A stretch of 64,000 nt of DNA from Delphinus delphis. Lineage: Eukaryota > Chordata > Mammalia > Artiodactyla > Delphinidae. Below, piece after piece: positions 10,997 through 22,400 of this stretch (position 1 is the stretch's first letter; each line of letters opens with the position of its first letter). Position numbers and translations under genes: made by a program. The stretch covers positions 153,874,044 to 153,938,043 of the forward strand of contig NC_082684.1 in the NCBI RefSeq assembly GCF_949987515.2, read 5' to 3'. The notes below the pieces were generated by a model. The model saw only the letters and a program-made list of their open reading frames with translations, was not told the origin of the DNA and ran no database searches.

Positions 10997-11639
10997 CGCA
11001 GGAGAATAAATTCCTCTAGATCTTGCTGTGTATGGAAACAGTAGACCCCGCCTATGGGCAAAAGCAAGTTTCAATACTTCTTAAAGAATTTCATCTCAAC
11101 AAATACTATTTATGTCTGGGTATGCTATTATTGTCACTCATTAAGAAATAACCAAAAGTATGTGTAAAATGAGTCAGAAGAGAAAGAGACTGTCTGATGC
11201 CGTAACTAACTGGGTAATTGAGAATCGGTTGTCAGTTATGGTCTCACAAATAACATGTGAATCAATAATAACCATGCATCAGTGCACTGCTAACCTGGGG
11301 AATAATGTTCCTCACTGGAACGAGAGTTTTACTAGCAAACTTTTTTTTTCCCTAAGTTACCTTACCAATACATACAGACTTCCTAAGGATCTGAGCTGTC
11401 TCCTACCTTCTTTGTAAAAAAAAAAAACCAAACCGTTCAAAACTATTGGAATTTCATCTTCAATGTTTCTGCTCTAGTTTCTGACTTCATATCCTTTTCA
11501 TCTTAATTACTTTAATCCATAACCACGTACTGTGTCAGCAGCACCAGACCCTCTTCCCACAACTTCACATACAGTCTCTCTGGCAAATCAGAGCATGTCA
11601 TTTTCTGGATGAGTAAAGGCACAAAGTGCATTGCGATAG

Positions 11640-11900
11640 ATGATTTTTGCCCCGGCTCCTTGTTTAATCAAATCAAAGCAGATGTGGTTGATTACATGGA
11701 CAAAAAGCTACTGAATAAACACATTTGTTCAAGAGTAACTAAGCATTAGATAATATTATGTAATGTGGAAGTAACTGCCTGGCGTAATGTTATGGTTTCC
11801 ATGGCAACTACATCAGTGAAGGGTAAAGGAGTTCAGAAATGTTGGTTTCTTTCAGCGCATTAAAGGGAAAATCTACATTCACATGATGTTTTTGGTGTTT
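11640..11900. promoter_or_regulatory. Candidate conserved non-coding element with X-box-like site
   Basis: GTTTCCATGGCAAC (11795-11808) differs at one base from the palindromic RFX X-box GTTGCCATGGCAAC. Upstream, ATCAAAG (11672-11678), a TCF/LEF-type core, is immediately followed by CAGATG (11679-11684), an E-box. Low CpG, repeat-free and balanced in composition. Motifs are seen; enhancer function is inference. Confidence 0.3.
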
Positions 11901-12239
11901 GTTTGTTTTTTTTAAGTAGTCTGCTCATTAGAAGGTGACCTTAGGTATTAATAAGTAAAAATAGTGGGATTACAATCTTAGAAAAATTTTGCTTTTCCTA
12001 AGATTTTGGCTTTGTTTTCCCTAAGTTCTTTAGGGATAGGAACGAGGTTCCACTTGACAGAGGGAGAGAGAGACATGAATTTTACATGGGATGTGCTGTA
12101 TTCGAAGCTTAGCTGCCCTCACACGTAGGGTCCATGTGCCATGGATGGGTTTTTTTTTCTTTTTTTCTTCTTTTCCAAAAACAAAGACAGCGATGGTGAT
12201 AACAAAAGGGAAAGTCCCACCCAAATGCTGAACAATGCA

Positions 12240-12480
12240 GAGGATGGTTCCTGCGGAAAGCAGAAAAGATTAATTGTGGGAGGGGAGGCGGAGAGGAGAC
12301 TGCGTTTTGTATTCAGCCGGGCTCCGCAGCAGCACTCCCGGCCCCTTTATCTGCTGCAGCAGCGCAATTACAGCGCAGGGAGGAAGCAGGTGCACTGGGG
12401 GACCATCAGAGCCCAGCCCCAGCATTGTTCTGCTTTTAGTTATTTCATTTTAATCCCCCTGGGTCAGATGAGGATGAAGT
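12240..12480. promoter_or_regulatory. Candidate conserved non-coding block, locally GC-rich
   Basis: Local rise in GC with several CpGs inside AT-rich surroundings: GCCGGGCTCCGCAGCAGCAC, CTTTATCTGCTGCAGCAGCG, CAATTACAGCGC. It contains a CAATTA homeodomain-type core and a GATA-type core (TTATCT). No repeat recognised. No TATA/Inr arrangement I would call a promoter. Confidence 0.25.
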
Positions 12481-12869
12481 TAAACACACTTCAGAATGAA
12501 GATTCTTTTGAATTGCAAGTTACACATTCATAAGACGTAGAGAAATCCAATTATTTTTTATCCTGTGGTTGAAGGGGAAATTCACTTCAGTGGTCAGAAG
12601 GAAGGGCTGAGGGCCAGGAGAGCTGAATTCCGCCCTTGTCCCCTTTACCTGCCCTCTTCACACCATCACTCCTAATGGCTCAGGTGTGGTTTTCCCCCAA
12701 AGGCTGGGCTTTTAATTATGGGAGATTTAGAGGTTCCTTCCAATCTAAGGATGTTCATTTACTATGAACCTTAACTTTATAATTCCTCTTCAGCGGTTCC
12801 TTGCTATCCCACCCCAGGAAGGTTAGTATCTTTCTAAGGTGTGCTTACAGGGCACATGGCATCATCATT

Positions 12870-13030
12870 TCATAGTTTAATGACTCCAGGAAAGATGCAT
12901 AATTATTCTGAGGCTCAGATTTCCCTACATATAAAATGGGGATTTAAACACCTGCCTGGCAGTGCTGTGAGGATTTGCCTTTCTATGTGAAGTACCAGGA
13001 ACAGTACTGGTACCAAATATTCATGAACTC
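12870..13030 (+). repeat. MIR SINE
   Basis: CTGAGGCTCAGATTTCCCTACATATAAAATGGGGAT, then CCTGCCTGGCAGTGCTGTGAGGATT and ACCAGGAACAGTACTGG, which follow MIR core and 3' order. The 5' part is decayed. Confidence 0.75.
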
Positions 13031-13204
13031 TTATGGTCCTTCATCAGTACCATTGATCAGGAATATGTCTTCTTTAGGGGATTCACAAAGTCCTTCAGAA
13101 CTCAATTGTCCTCCTCTAAGCTGTCAAGTAATACTTGACATACACCTCAATGCAGAAGACAATTAGCCAGGTCACCAACACTGATTCTATGTTATCCTCA
13201 TGGT

Positions 13205-13395
13205 CTAGGGCACAGGTCAGAAAGCCCTTGAGTCCAATCTGGCCCACTGCCTGTTGTGGTTAATAAAGTTTTAATGGAACACATCCGTGCTCATTCATTT
13301 ATGCATTACCCACAGCTGCTTTTGTGCGACACAGCAGAGTTAACTAACTGTGATCAATCCTCGGATATTTATACCTGCCCCTTTGCAGAAAATTC
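13205..13395. mobile_element. Nonautonomous hAT-Charlie (MER1-group) DNA transposon
   Basis: TCCAATCTGGCCCACTGCCTG, TTAATAAAGTTTTAATGGAACACA, CGTGCTCATTCATTTATGCATT and GGATATTTATACCTGCCCCTTTGCAGAAAA follow the well-known human/mammal repeat in which a GGCCC box, AATAAAGTTTTATTGGAACACAG and CTGGCCCTTTACAGAAAA occur in that order. Terminal inverted repeats are eroded. Subfamily not assigned. Confidence 0.7.
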
Positions 13396-15204
13396 CTGTG
13401 ATTGCTGGTCTAAGGTAATTATTTCCAAATTTACATGAAAGTATTGACTTCTATTGACTCCCTGAGTGCAAGATTTGTCTAATTCAAACACCTTATTTTG
13501 TGTATTAATATCCCTAATAAAGGTAGAAGTTCTAGCTTCTAAATACTTTGAGAAAAAGAGAACCATACAGAAGTATACCTGATGGATCTTGTAGCTGTTC
13601 TGCCAACCGTTGGGGAAATTCACTCTGTTCGTGGCAGACTAAACATTAGGCGTTCGCTGTCCTAGCCCAGGGAGCTTAAGATCACCAGGAAGAAGCTGAT
13701 AGCCTGACACATCCGGGTTTACTGACCAAGGCAATGAGTGAGCAGGTTGCCTCAGTGGGCGTCTTGCCAAAGGAAGAAAAAAACAGAAGCATTTAGGACT
13801 CTGAGGAGTCTGGATGAAATTTGAATGAAGCGGTGTTTTGATAGGCAAAGTAGTGTCGTGTGCAGACCAATATCAGGTCTAGACTGAAAAGTGTTTCCGT
13901 GGAAACAATAAAGTTAAGGTAGATAAAGAACGTGGCGCCTGGAAGCCTTTTATCTGAAGTCCCACACCTGGCTGGTAAATCGCCGCTGCTTCCCTATGTC
14001 CAAGAGTAACCAGGTTTTCCAGGCAAAAGTGGGAGGTTTCACTCTTCCTGAAATGATTTTCAGCAGAGGGAGGTTCTGCCTGTCTAGGATTTTAGAGAAC
14101 AAAGATTCTCAGTGAGTCACTCCAAGACGGGGCTCTTATGACTCATTAGGGTTACAGTATGTCCTTGGGAAAAATAGTGTTTCCTGTCAACTTTGCAGCT
14201 GGCTGTGTCTGTTATTCCAGCCTGATGAATGGCCACACAAGTTTTTCCTTCCGCAGTATGTGAGCTTATTTTTATTTTTTCACCAGGGAGGTAATGGTGG
14301 TAGGCGTGGAAGGTGGGGAGGTGCAGAACGGAAAGCAAGAGGGAGATGGGGTGGGTCAAAGCGGAGAGGTCAGTTCAAGGCAGATGATACCCTTCCTACC
14401 GCCTAACACAGAGCCTGACATGTCACTCCCAACATACACAGAAGCTGACACCTGAGAGGATAGCATTTGAATGGTCGTGAAGAGTCTTCAACATCAAAGT
14501 GTAGGGATATTCAAACGGCCCTAATATTAGTAATTACACTCTCACATAGAATGTCATGATGCTCATTTTAACATTTAACCAGAAAAATGGAACCCAGGTG
14601 CTGACCGCCAACCATCAAATGTATTATGAATTTTTCCCTTAGACACTCACAGATTACCGTCAGGGTCATTCTTCATAGTAACAACGGTCGCTCGGGAGCC
14701 ACCGGTCTGAGTAACGACAGTCTGTCTGTGGTTTTAAAGAACAGATTTCAGAACCTAAGAAGGACCCGATTCCTGGAGCGTCGGGGTTTATTTTTGGATG
14801 TGTTTGTGAAGGACAGGATGTCCTCAATGCTGTGTCAGAAACGGGTCAGGAAATGAACCTTGTGACTCTAGGACTTGAAAGCATAGCGGAACGCAAACAC
14901 GTTGACCCCGTGATCCTCTTATTTCCTCCATGTCACCCTCGTGGAAATGCAGGAAGTGGAACTGGGAGAGGCAGCCTATCTTCTCCAAGATCCCGGACTT
15001 TCATTCTCTGTAGGGGATAATTGGGGTGCTCACCGTCTCCTGTGAGCTCGGGGGTAGGATGAATGGAGAGAAAGAAGCTTACCGCTTTCCCCTTTCAGAG
15101 CACCTCCACCTTGCAGACCACAGACTGGTTGTCCCCATTACAGACCGTTCTTAGCAGATCTTTATTTCTCTGAAGCTCTCTTGACCTTTACGTGTTCACC
15201 TCAT
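13396..15204. other. Single-copy sequence
   Basis: About 1.8 kb without a recognised mobile element, exon or RNA gene. Frames of up to 84 codons on either strand lack recognisable domains. Confidence 0.4.
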
Positions 15205-15915
15205 GCCATCTCTATTTTTTATTTTATTGAAGTAGAGTTGATTTACAATGTTGTGTTAATTTCTGCTGTACAGCAAAGGGATTCAGTTATACGTACATAC
15301 ACTCTCCTTTTCACATTCTTATCAATGATGGTTTATCACAGGATATTGAATATAGTTCCCTGTGCTAGACAGTAGGACCTTGTTTATCCACCCTATATAT
15401 ACTAGTTTGCGTCTGCTCATCCCAAACTCCCAAACCATCCCTTCCCCACCCCCTTCCCCCTTGGCAACCACAAGTCTGTTCTCTATGTCTGTGAGTCTGT
15501 TTCTCCTTCATGAATAAGTTCATTTGTGTCATATTTTAGATTCCGCACATAAGCAATATCATGTAGTATCTGTCTTTCTCTTTCTGTCTTACTTTGCTTA
15601 GTATGATAATCTCTAGGTCCACCCATGTTGCTGCAAATGGCATTATTTCATTGTTTTATGTCTGAGTAGTATTCCATTGTATATATGTACCATATCTTCT
15701 TTATTCATTCCTCTGCTGATGGACATTTAGGTTGCTTCCACGTCCTGCCTATTGTAAATAGTGCGGCTACAAACATAGGGGGGTGTGTATCTTTTTGAAT
15801 TATAGTTTTGCCCGGATATATGCCCAGGCGTGGGATTACTAGATCACATGGCAACTCTATTTTCTGTTTTTTGAGGAACCTCCATACTGTTTTCCATAGT
15901 GGCATACAATCCCTA
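15205..15915 (-). mobile_element. L1 3' portion, 5'-truncated
   Basis: Complement of L1 3' UTR and ORF2 C-terminal coding sequence: GTTGATTTACAATGTTGTG, CTGTACAGCAAAGGGATTCAG, GGTTGCTTCCACGTCC, ATGCCCAGGCGTGGGATTAC, GAGGAACCTCCATACTG. On the minus strand 15905-15705 still reads as the ORF2 C-terminal [19 protein letters not shown]..., showing moderate age. Frames are broken, and no clear target duplication is visible. Confidence 0.9.
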
Positions 15916-17015
15916 TGTTGCCAATTCTTCTCCCTCTATCTTCCACAAATCACTACTAGTATAAGTTATCTTCAGTCTGGAATATTCTTTCCAGCCTCCG
16001 TTCTCTTTCTCTTTTCCTCATTGCCACTCCTTCATGAAGCCTCTGGGCTAGCATGAACCCATCCTAACAGCATCACAAGAGCCTGAGGATTTTACACGAA
16101 TTAACTCCACCTCCAGGTCTCGTTCCCTGGAGTTGGGGAGGAGGTATGGCAAAGGAACCAGAGCTGGATGGTAGTTAAAGCAGTAAAAACAGATTTTACC
16201 CAGAAACTATGACAATAGGGGAAAAGAGACCTCAGTACAGAACCAGGCTCAATTCCAAGTACAACAAGGACAATTGGGGATTTATAGCCAAGGAGCAGGG
16301 TGCGTGTCCGTGGATGAAAAACTATGATGAGGAGGGATCAGGGGTAAGAGGGGAGATGCTGGCTAAACAGACCACAGGATTCTTGCTAAAGTCAGCCCAG
16401 GGTGGTGAGATATCTGATCAAGAATTTGATCTGATATGGAGGGTGGAGGACTCTTTCTGAACGGACTTATCAGGCTTCATGGTAAAACTGGGCTGCTGTG
16501 CAGTCTGCAAAGGCGGAGGCATATTTGGGGAAAGAGCATGAGGGGCCTGACCAAAGTCTGGTTAAGGAGAGAGGCTTTATCGCATAGGGAACCGGTCCTA
16601 TTCTGGAAAATACTGACCCACAGGCTATGAAGAGAGATGGGCAGAGGAGACTGTGAGTTGCATGTAAAACAGGTAAATTTACCTTCGGGAGGCTGGCGCG
16701 AGCTGTGGGGAAGTGGAGGGATTGAGAGTCTGCTTGGTTCGCGAGCACCCTGAGTCATCTTACTCCGTGGAAGGAAGGGGGCCAGCACTTGGAGCCCGGG
16801 TGAAGGAATTAACTTTGATTAGAAGCAGCTGGGAGCAGAGCAAACCCCTGAGGTCCTCAGATGAAGGAAAAGGCAACTTGTGAAATACAGTCCTATAAGC
16901 TCACCCTCATCGTTCAGCTAAAATAATTGTTTATAGTATAAGACATCTATCAAGAGGAGGGAAAAATCTAACGGATGGAAACTAACTAGCACCAAACCAG
17001 AGAATAATAATGAAA
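15916..17015. other. Unassigned sequence, possibly an old LTR in part
   Basis: The texture of 16140-16900 (AAACAGATTTTACCCAG, CAATTGGGGATTTATAGCCAAGG, GAATTTGATCTGATATGGAGGGTGG, CCTATAAGCTCACCC) gives the impression of an old repeat, perhaps an endogenous-retrovirus LTR. I cannot name it and found no TG...CA ends with a duplication. Confidence 0.25.
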
Positions 17016-17019
17016 CCTG

Positions 17020-17470
17020 GGACCAATTGCAGCGTGGTTTTCGTAGGGACTGATACTGCCAGACACACTTAATAGCTTGTTTCTTGAAAACAAATGTGTA
17101 TGTGAACACACATACACACACACAAACATATCACCCGAATGAATGGTTAAGAGGAACATAACAGATGTTACTTATTTGGACCTTACTAAAGCACTTGATA
17201 AAAACGTCTCATGAAATTTGACTTGCAAAACAAGTTCAAATTGGCTGGAATAGGAGAATTCCGACGCAGATTGAAAACTGGCTCCAAACCCAGAAACCAA
17301 AGGTAATGGAACTGATAAATAAGTGGCAGCAGATCTAGTTGCTGGAAAGTGTTTAGCAGATGCCCCAAGGGTTACTGAGTTTATTAAAAATCTTTATCAG
17401 TGAGTTGGAAGAACAAGTGAACAGGATGTACGTGAATTCTGCCAGGAATACTAAGTTGGCAAACGTTAGA
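17020..17470 (+). mobile_element. CR1/L3-type LINE reverse-transcriptase fossil
   Basis: The plus strand contains, in order, the features of a CR1-clade RT: GTGGTTTTCGTAGGG...CCAGACA, then TATTTGGACCTTACTAAAGC and ACTTGATAAAAACGTCTCATGAAAT (protein-like DLTKALDK...SHEI, corresponding to the family's D-F-[ST]-K-A-F-D-x-V-S-H motif). Next come GGCAGCAGATCTAG...AAGTGTTTAGCAGATGCCCCAAGGG (the V-x-S-G-V-P-Q-G region) and TTTATCAGTGAGTTGGAAGAA (the F-I-x-D-L region). Frameshifts and stops break every frame. L3/CR1 stopped moving before the eutherian radiation, so being readable at all is notable. Confidence 0.7.
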
Positions 17471-18239
17471 GAAAGCAGGGAAGACCAAGTTCTGGTGCAG
17501 AGGGGTAAGCAGAGAGGTTAGATGTGTGTAGAGGAGAAAAAAAGAAGGAACAAATGGGATGCATGTGGGGAAAATCTCAGAAGCGCTGATCTGTAGGAGG
17601 TTAGGCTGTGGAATGACGTGAAGCAGACAGCAGAGGGACGATGGTAGAGAGGGCGAGGACGCAGCAAACTGAGGGTAACTTGGTGAAGCTGTTCCGTGGC
17701 CAACAAGGAAGAACCCAGGTTTGTGGGGCCTGGGGTTTACAGAATTTGGGGAGCCCTCTTTAAGAAAAAGACAAAAATTATTAACTTAAAATTAGGTACA
17801 GGACCTTGAACATGGACACAGTAAATGAGGGGCCCGGAAGCATAAGCTTGGTGAATTTCATGGCGACTCTGCCTACGGTGGCCAAGCACAGCATCAATAA
17901 AAGGTTTTCTTCTCCTGGTGCGGGTAAGAGGAGGTGAGACGGTGGGGATGGAAAATGAAGGTAAAGAGAATGAAGAAAGCTTGGTCTGTGTCCTCGTGGG
18001 AACCAAAATCTTGGAGAGATGCACCTGGTAGGCAATTAGCAGGCAACTAATTGTTCTTTTGGAACAGATTCTGAAATAACATATACCCTTTTCCATTATA
18101 CCAGTTTTCCAGTTCTGTCAAATATCTTTGGTCACATTTATAATAGTGAGTTTTTTGAAGACAGGACCTCTCAGTGGCCAGACCATAGCAGATTTCACTG
18201 GTTCTTGAATGTGTCTGAATCTGACTAAATGCTCACTGA
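17471..18239. other. Unassigned sequence
   Basis: May continue the CR1/L3 element for some distance, but I cannot align it from memory. From 17710 to 18000 the texture is repeat-like (GGAGCCCTCTTTAAGAAAAAGAC...) without assignment. Confidence 0.3.
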
Positions 18240-18460
18240 TTCTGTTGCCTTTTCCTGGTTTCACAGAAAGACCATGGATTAAGGGGCAATAAGAGGGGTT
18301 AACTGGGAGGTGGTTACAGTAATCCAGATCATAAGAGTGTAGTTGACTGGGATGGGAGATGGAAAAAGAGTGGGTTCATTTAAGGAATGTTTAAAAAGCG
18401 AGAAATGGCAGGACTTGGCGCTCAGTTAAATGTGGGAGTAAAAGACAGAAAGGCATTTTT
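18240..18460. repeat. Possible ancient interspersed repeat, family not assigned
   Basis: TGGGAGGTGGTTACAGTAATCCAGATCATAAGAGTG resembles the GGAGGCTATTGCAGTAATCCAGGCGAGAG phrase of a widespread mammalian repeat that I cannot name. Probably the same family as at 9890-10370. Confidence 0.35.
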
Positions 18461-18679
18461 TTTAAATGTCTATAACTCTTGCATTTGAAACTAAGAGGAA
18501 AGAAATGCCATCTCATGAAAAGTTGTTCCCAAGCTCATTTTATGAACTGCAGGCTCTTCATGGGGTTATGTTTGGGAGGAGACAAGAGCCTTAGAGGCGT
18601 GAAACCACCTACGTTATACTAAAAGCTTAGAGGTAAGAAAAGTTTGCAAGCTTGCCAGGACATTGTAATTTTTTCATGT

Positions 18680-19235
18680 TCAAAGGTATTTATTGCAACA
18701 TTGTCATTGGAAGGAATGAGGGGAATTTATGGATAAATGAGGATATCTTCTTACCTTCATACCAACATTCTACAGCCAATTAACAAGTCACAGGGACAAA
18801 CAGATTCTGAGTCATAGAGTAAAATAGCAAGTTGCAGAAAGTGATGAAAAATGTGAGACAACTTTCGTTTTGAAAAAATAAGTGTTGGGCTTCCCTGGTG
18901 GCGCAGTGGTTGAGAGTCCGCCTGCCGATGCAGGGGACATGGGTTCGTGCCCCGGTCTGGGAGGATCCCACATGCTGCGGAGCGGCTGGGCCCATGAGCC
19001 ATGGCCGCTGAGCCTGCGCATCCGGAGCCTGTGCTCCACAACGGGAGAGGCCACAACAGTGAGAGGCCCACATACCACAAAAAAAAAAAAAAGTGTTGAG
19101 CATAGAAAGATTCATACAAAGCTGGTAACAGTGGTTACCTCTGTGTGATGGGATCAGGGAGCAGAGGGAAAAGGGAGGCTGTATTTTGGGTGAGATAATT
19201 ACACCCACAAATATACATTGAATGGCTTTAAAAGG
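18680..19235 (+). mobile_element. Old L1M 3' end, split by a SINE
   Basis: The left part has TTTATTGCAACATTGTCATTGG, TTTATGGATAAATGAG and AAATAGCAAGTTGCAGAAAG. The right part (19099 onward) has AACAGTGGTTACCTCTGTGTG and GGGAGGCTGTATTTTGG. These are in the order of L1M 3' ends (GCAACATTGT, AATGGATAAAT, AGCAAGTTGCAGAA, AGTGGTTACCTCTGGG). The CHR SINE at 18888-19090 interrupts it. Confidence 0.7.
18888..19090 (+). mobile_element. CHR-type SINE, short form, nested in L1M
   Basis: Complete short-form copy with an A-tail of about 14. Direct repeat AAGTGTTG borders it (ending 18887; 19091-19098). Frames in it on both strands are chance. Confidence 0.93.
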
Positions 19236-20419
19236 ACTTTGAAAAACTTAAGATGCCCTATTCAGTAGAGTTATTATGATCTTCCGTTGCCAGCTCCTCA
19301 GATCATTGCTGTACAGAGACAGATGGAAATCAGATGAAAAATGACTTGGCCGTGTTGAAGTCGTTGAGCTGAAGCAGGCCAAGCCTGAGCTCAGTTTCAG
19401 TTCTGTTTTCTGAGAAGCCCCATGACCTGGGTGCACATCTGTTAGACACACCCAAGCAAAGCTGCTTGGTTGTAGGGTGTCTTGAGCCCAATTAAGGCTC
19501 AGGATGACGCTGAGTTTGTTGAAGTCAAACTATAAGCTAAACACAGCCTGGGGCTGCCCACAGGGTGAACCAAGAGAGACAAAGCCAGTAGAAACATCCA
19601 GGGAAGACGTATCTGTGCTGATGAACTGGGGGTTTCTTGGAAGTTTCATTTATTCCACTGAAGGGCTTGGGTTGCAATCATCTTCGGATTGGGTGTTACC
19701 TTCAAATCTGCAAAACTGCCTTGGCCATCATGGGAGAACAGATTTTTCTCACGGGACTACCATTACGTTTTGTTTCCAAAATGAGCTAGAAATGCCCACA
19801 GAAAGGCTTTGTCTTGCAATATTCTGTATCGTTTTATTCTGTTTGGATTTCCCATCATCTGTAAGGAAAACAAATAGCTTTCTTGTGAGTAGTGTGTTTG
19901 GGGCAGTATAACTATAATCAGCTTCAATTTCGAGTTTCTTCTGCTCATATTCATTCCAGCCAGAGGTGCTGGAGTCTGACAGCGCCTTTTCTTTGTGTAT
20001 TGATCTTGGTCTATAGCAACTGCCTGATGAACGTACAAATTATGTGTTTATCATCTGCCAGATTTTTGTTGTGAGATTTAATTTTTTTTCTCTACAAGCT
20101 GTTCGCTATAGAGACCAGATGGTTTTTCTATCCCCTTGGTGTTTCCTTCATGTGGACGGTTGTCTGGAGATGTTCTCAGGCTGTACCATGATCGTATACT
20201 TTGTATCGTTGCTCTGGTTAACATCGCGGCATTGACACCTTTGCCAGCATGAAAGAATATTCAGTCTATCAATGTCTAGAAACCACTTAAAATAAATGGC
20301 CCCGTGTGTTTTGAAATCATGTGGGGGAAACCCCAGGTTTCTAGTAACCATTAATAAACAATTACCCCTTTGTTAATGCAACCTGCCAATTCCATGATTA
20401 GACAGAGTTGATGGATGTC
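19236..20419. other. Single-copy sequence
   Basis: No repeat recognised. A 135-codon plus frame (19504-19911) has no domain or splice context I recognise and is within chance for this length of DNA. Confidence 0.4.
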
Positions 20420-20640
20420 ATAGCTGGTTCGTAGCCCCACGCTCATTGGAATGTGCTTGTCTTGTATTCCCCACAGGTGTAAGCTTCCAGAGGGCACACG
20501 AGAAACGTGCTGTATCCACGCCACATAAAGTATTTGGTGGATTTTTAAAAAATTTAGAGAGACAAAGCTTTCCCCCCATAAGCTTTAACCCAGAGCTTGT
20601 TCTGTAGATGCCCAGTAAATACTTGCTCACCAATTCAGGA
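20420..20640 (+). repeat. L2 LINE 3' end, diverged
   Basis: AGGTGTAAGCTTCCAGAGGGCA, CTGTATCCACGCC, then GATGCCCAGTAAATACTTGCTCACCAATTC correspond to the L2 tail (TGTAAGCTCCATGAGGGCAGG, TATCCCCAGCGCC, AGTAGGCGCTCAATAAATATTTGTTGAATGA). Non-coding 3' terminus only. Confidence 0.6.
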
Positions 20641-22065
20641 TTTCGGGCTGGTGATGTGGGAGATCACATTTGACACACGTTTGACTGACAGACCACTACA
20701 AACAGCGCAAAGGGAGGAGTTTCTCGGTGACACTGATTGCTTGTGTAACCCAAGATACCCAGGGATTCTGGACAAAGTACTCGGTAGTCAGTAAACAAAA
20801 GTAAGCAGCCACGTTCTTCGAACAGTGCTTAGCTCTTCTTCAAAAGCATCAACTGGACACTGAAGACATGTCAAGCCCCCCAGGTGAAGGCCCCCAGGAA
20901 CACACCTGTACTTGGACAAGGGGGGTTTATTACTGGCTGCAGCGAGAGAGACCACACCGTGGGGAACCAGGGTGTCTCAGTATAAGAGGGTGTTTGAAAG
21001 AATCCGTTATAGAATTTGGGATCCTGCTGGGTGATTTGGGCAAGGATCTAAGGAAGCAAGGTTTACTCCAGCCTGGATTTTGTTGGAAAGCAGGGGCAGC
21101 TCTGTGAGTGGGTATCTCAAAAGATCTTACCTACAGAGAGGGCAGATTAAAGCCACAATAAAGCTAGAACTGGTCATGACGTAGCAGTGACTTGTTTGAA
21201 AAGATTGGCGTGGGGGGTTGGGTGTCTTGTGTGACGTGTTCTGGGTAGATGTTCTGAGATTATTTAAGTCCAATGGGAGAGCACATGGCTGGGCGGGAAG
21301 CATCAGGTCACCTCGTGATTGACACTGAGGCCAAGATGTAAGGTCACGTTAGTTCCCAGATGTGGTGGGGAAGGGGAGACCTGGGGAGGGGTTGCTTTCT
21401 TTCTCAGATGTCATTGAAGAAGTTGAGAAAGGAGCTGGAGACCTCAGGCTTCCTGTTTCCCTGCTTTGTCATTGCTCTGTCACTCTGGCTTAGGAAGTGA
21501 CTTCAGTCAGACTGCCCCAAACTCTGACTCTCATTAGCATCCCCTCCTGCCTTCCACCTGTAAGATGGATGGACCCTCAAGTCAGGACAATTTGTTCCTC
21601 TCCGTATACAAAAAAACTCATCTCCTAGGACTGTCCTTTGTTAAGAGACGAAAACGTCACTTCTCTACAGGGGTTTACATGAGCTGGAAATAAGAGGATT
21701 TTAAGACTTAGGCAAGTAGGTGCATGTATTTTAAAAGTGCATTCCACTCATCCCAGTTCATGGAGGCAAAAAGCCTATTTTCCTTACAGCCATCCACCTG
21801 TGTATCTTAAACCACTGATGGGGTCATACAGCGGTTCACTCTACACAAACTTTTCAACTCTAAAGTAGAGTGACATATAGAGAAATTCTAAATGGGAATA
21901 TATTTGGTTAAGAAGCTTAAAGTATTTTAAGTGGGAGACTCTTTAAATACAGCAAAGATCTACACACATAGAGCATATAATAGGCACCAAGCAAAAGAAT
22001 GTTCATTGATTCAATTAGTCAACTTGTTTTCTTTACTTCGATCAACTACAGGGAAGGAGTGGCTC
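20641..22065. other. Single-copy sequence
   Basis: No repeat, exon or RNA gene recognised. Confidence 0.4.
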
Positions 22066-22069
22066 AGTT

Positions 22070-22200
22070 ATTAGCAATATTTTTTATCTGATTGTAGAAG
22101 TAATCCATTCCCAACATAAAAAGTCTTGGAATAAGACAAAGCAAAGAGAAATAAATAAAAATCGCCGCCTGGAGACAACCACTGTTCATGGTCTGGGTCT
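22070..22200. repeat. L1M 3' UTR fragment
   Basis: ATTGTAGAAGTAATCCATTCCC...AAGAGAAATAAATAAAAATC and GGAGACAACCACTGTTCATGG match the L1M 3' UTR phrases ATTGTAGAAAATTTGG, AAATAAAAATCACC and AGATAACCACTGTTAACA. Confidence 0.55.
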
Positions 22201-22400
22201 TTCATTCATTCAGCAAATACTTAGCAATGACCATGTAGTAGACACAGGGCTAGTGGCTCAGAAGACACAGATGAGTAAGACGCAATCTCTGACCTCAAGG
22301 ATCTCATAGCTTCATGGGCAAGACAAGTTGAATAGGTAGATAGGTAGGTAATTAAAATATAATTTGGTGAGTGCCACGGTAGATGTCATCATAGGGCATT
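22201..22400. repeat. Possible ancient interspersed repeat, family not assigned
   Basis: TTTCATTCATTCAGCAAATACTTAGCAATGACCATGTAGTAGACACAGGGCTAG, CTGACCTCAAGGATCTCATAGC and TTGGTGAGTGCCACGG resemble the common TTCATTCATTCAACAAATATTTATTGAG repeat. The first 50 bp may be an L2 tail in antisense. Confidence 0.4.

Larger units (their letters stand above)
10997..12869. other. Single-copy sequence with two conserved-looking blocks
   Basis: No repeat family recognised over 1.9 kb, unusual for this window. Two blocks stand out by motif content and are listed separately (11640-11900 and 12240-12480). The longest frame (12141-12533, plus) begins in a T-rich tract and has no recognisable domain, so I do not call it a gene. 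Confidence 0.4.

Noticed and set aside
12141..12533. 130-codon plus frame
   Set aside because: Starts in a T-rich tract, giving an F-run, and shows no domain; length is within chance expectation. The underlying DNA may be regulatory instead.
16140..16900. Possible endogenous-retrovirus LTR or processed gene copy
   Set aside because: Looks repeat-like but I found no end structure, poly-A tail, duplication or protein match; left as unassigned.
18757..19208. 142-codon minus frame
   Set aside because: Runs through a CHR SINE and the flanking L1M; composition is that of the repeats.
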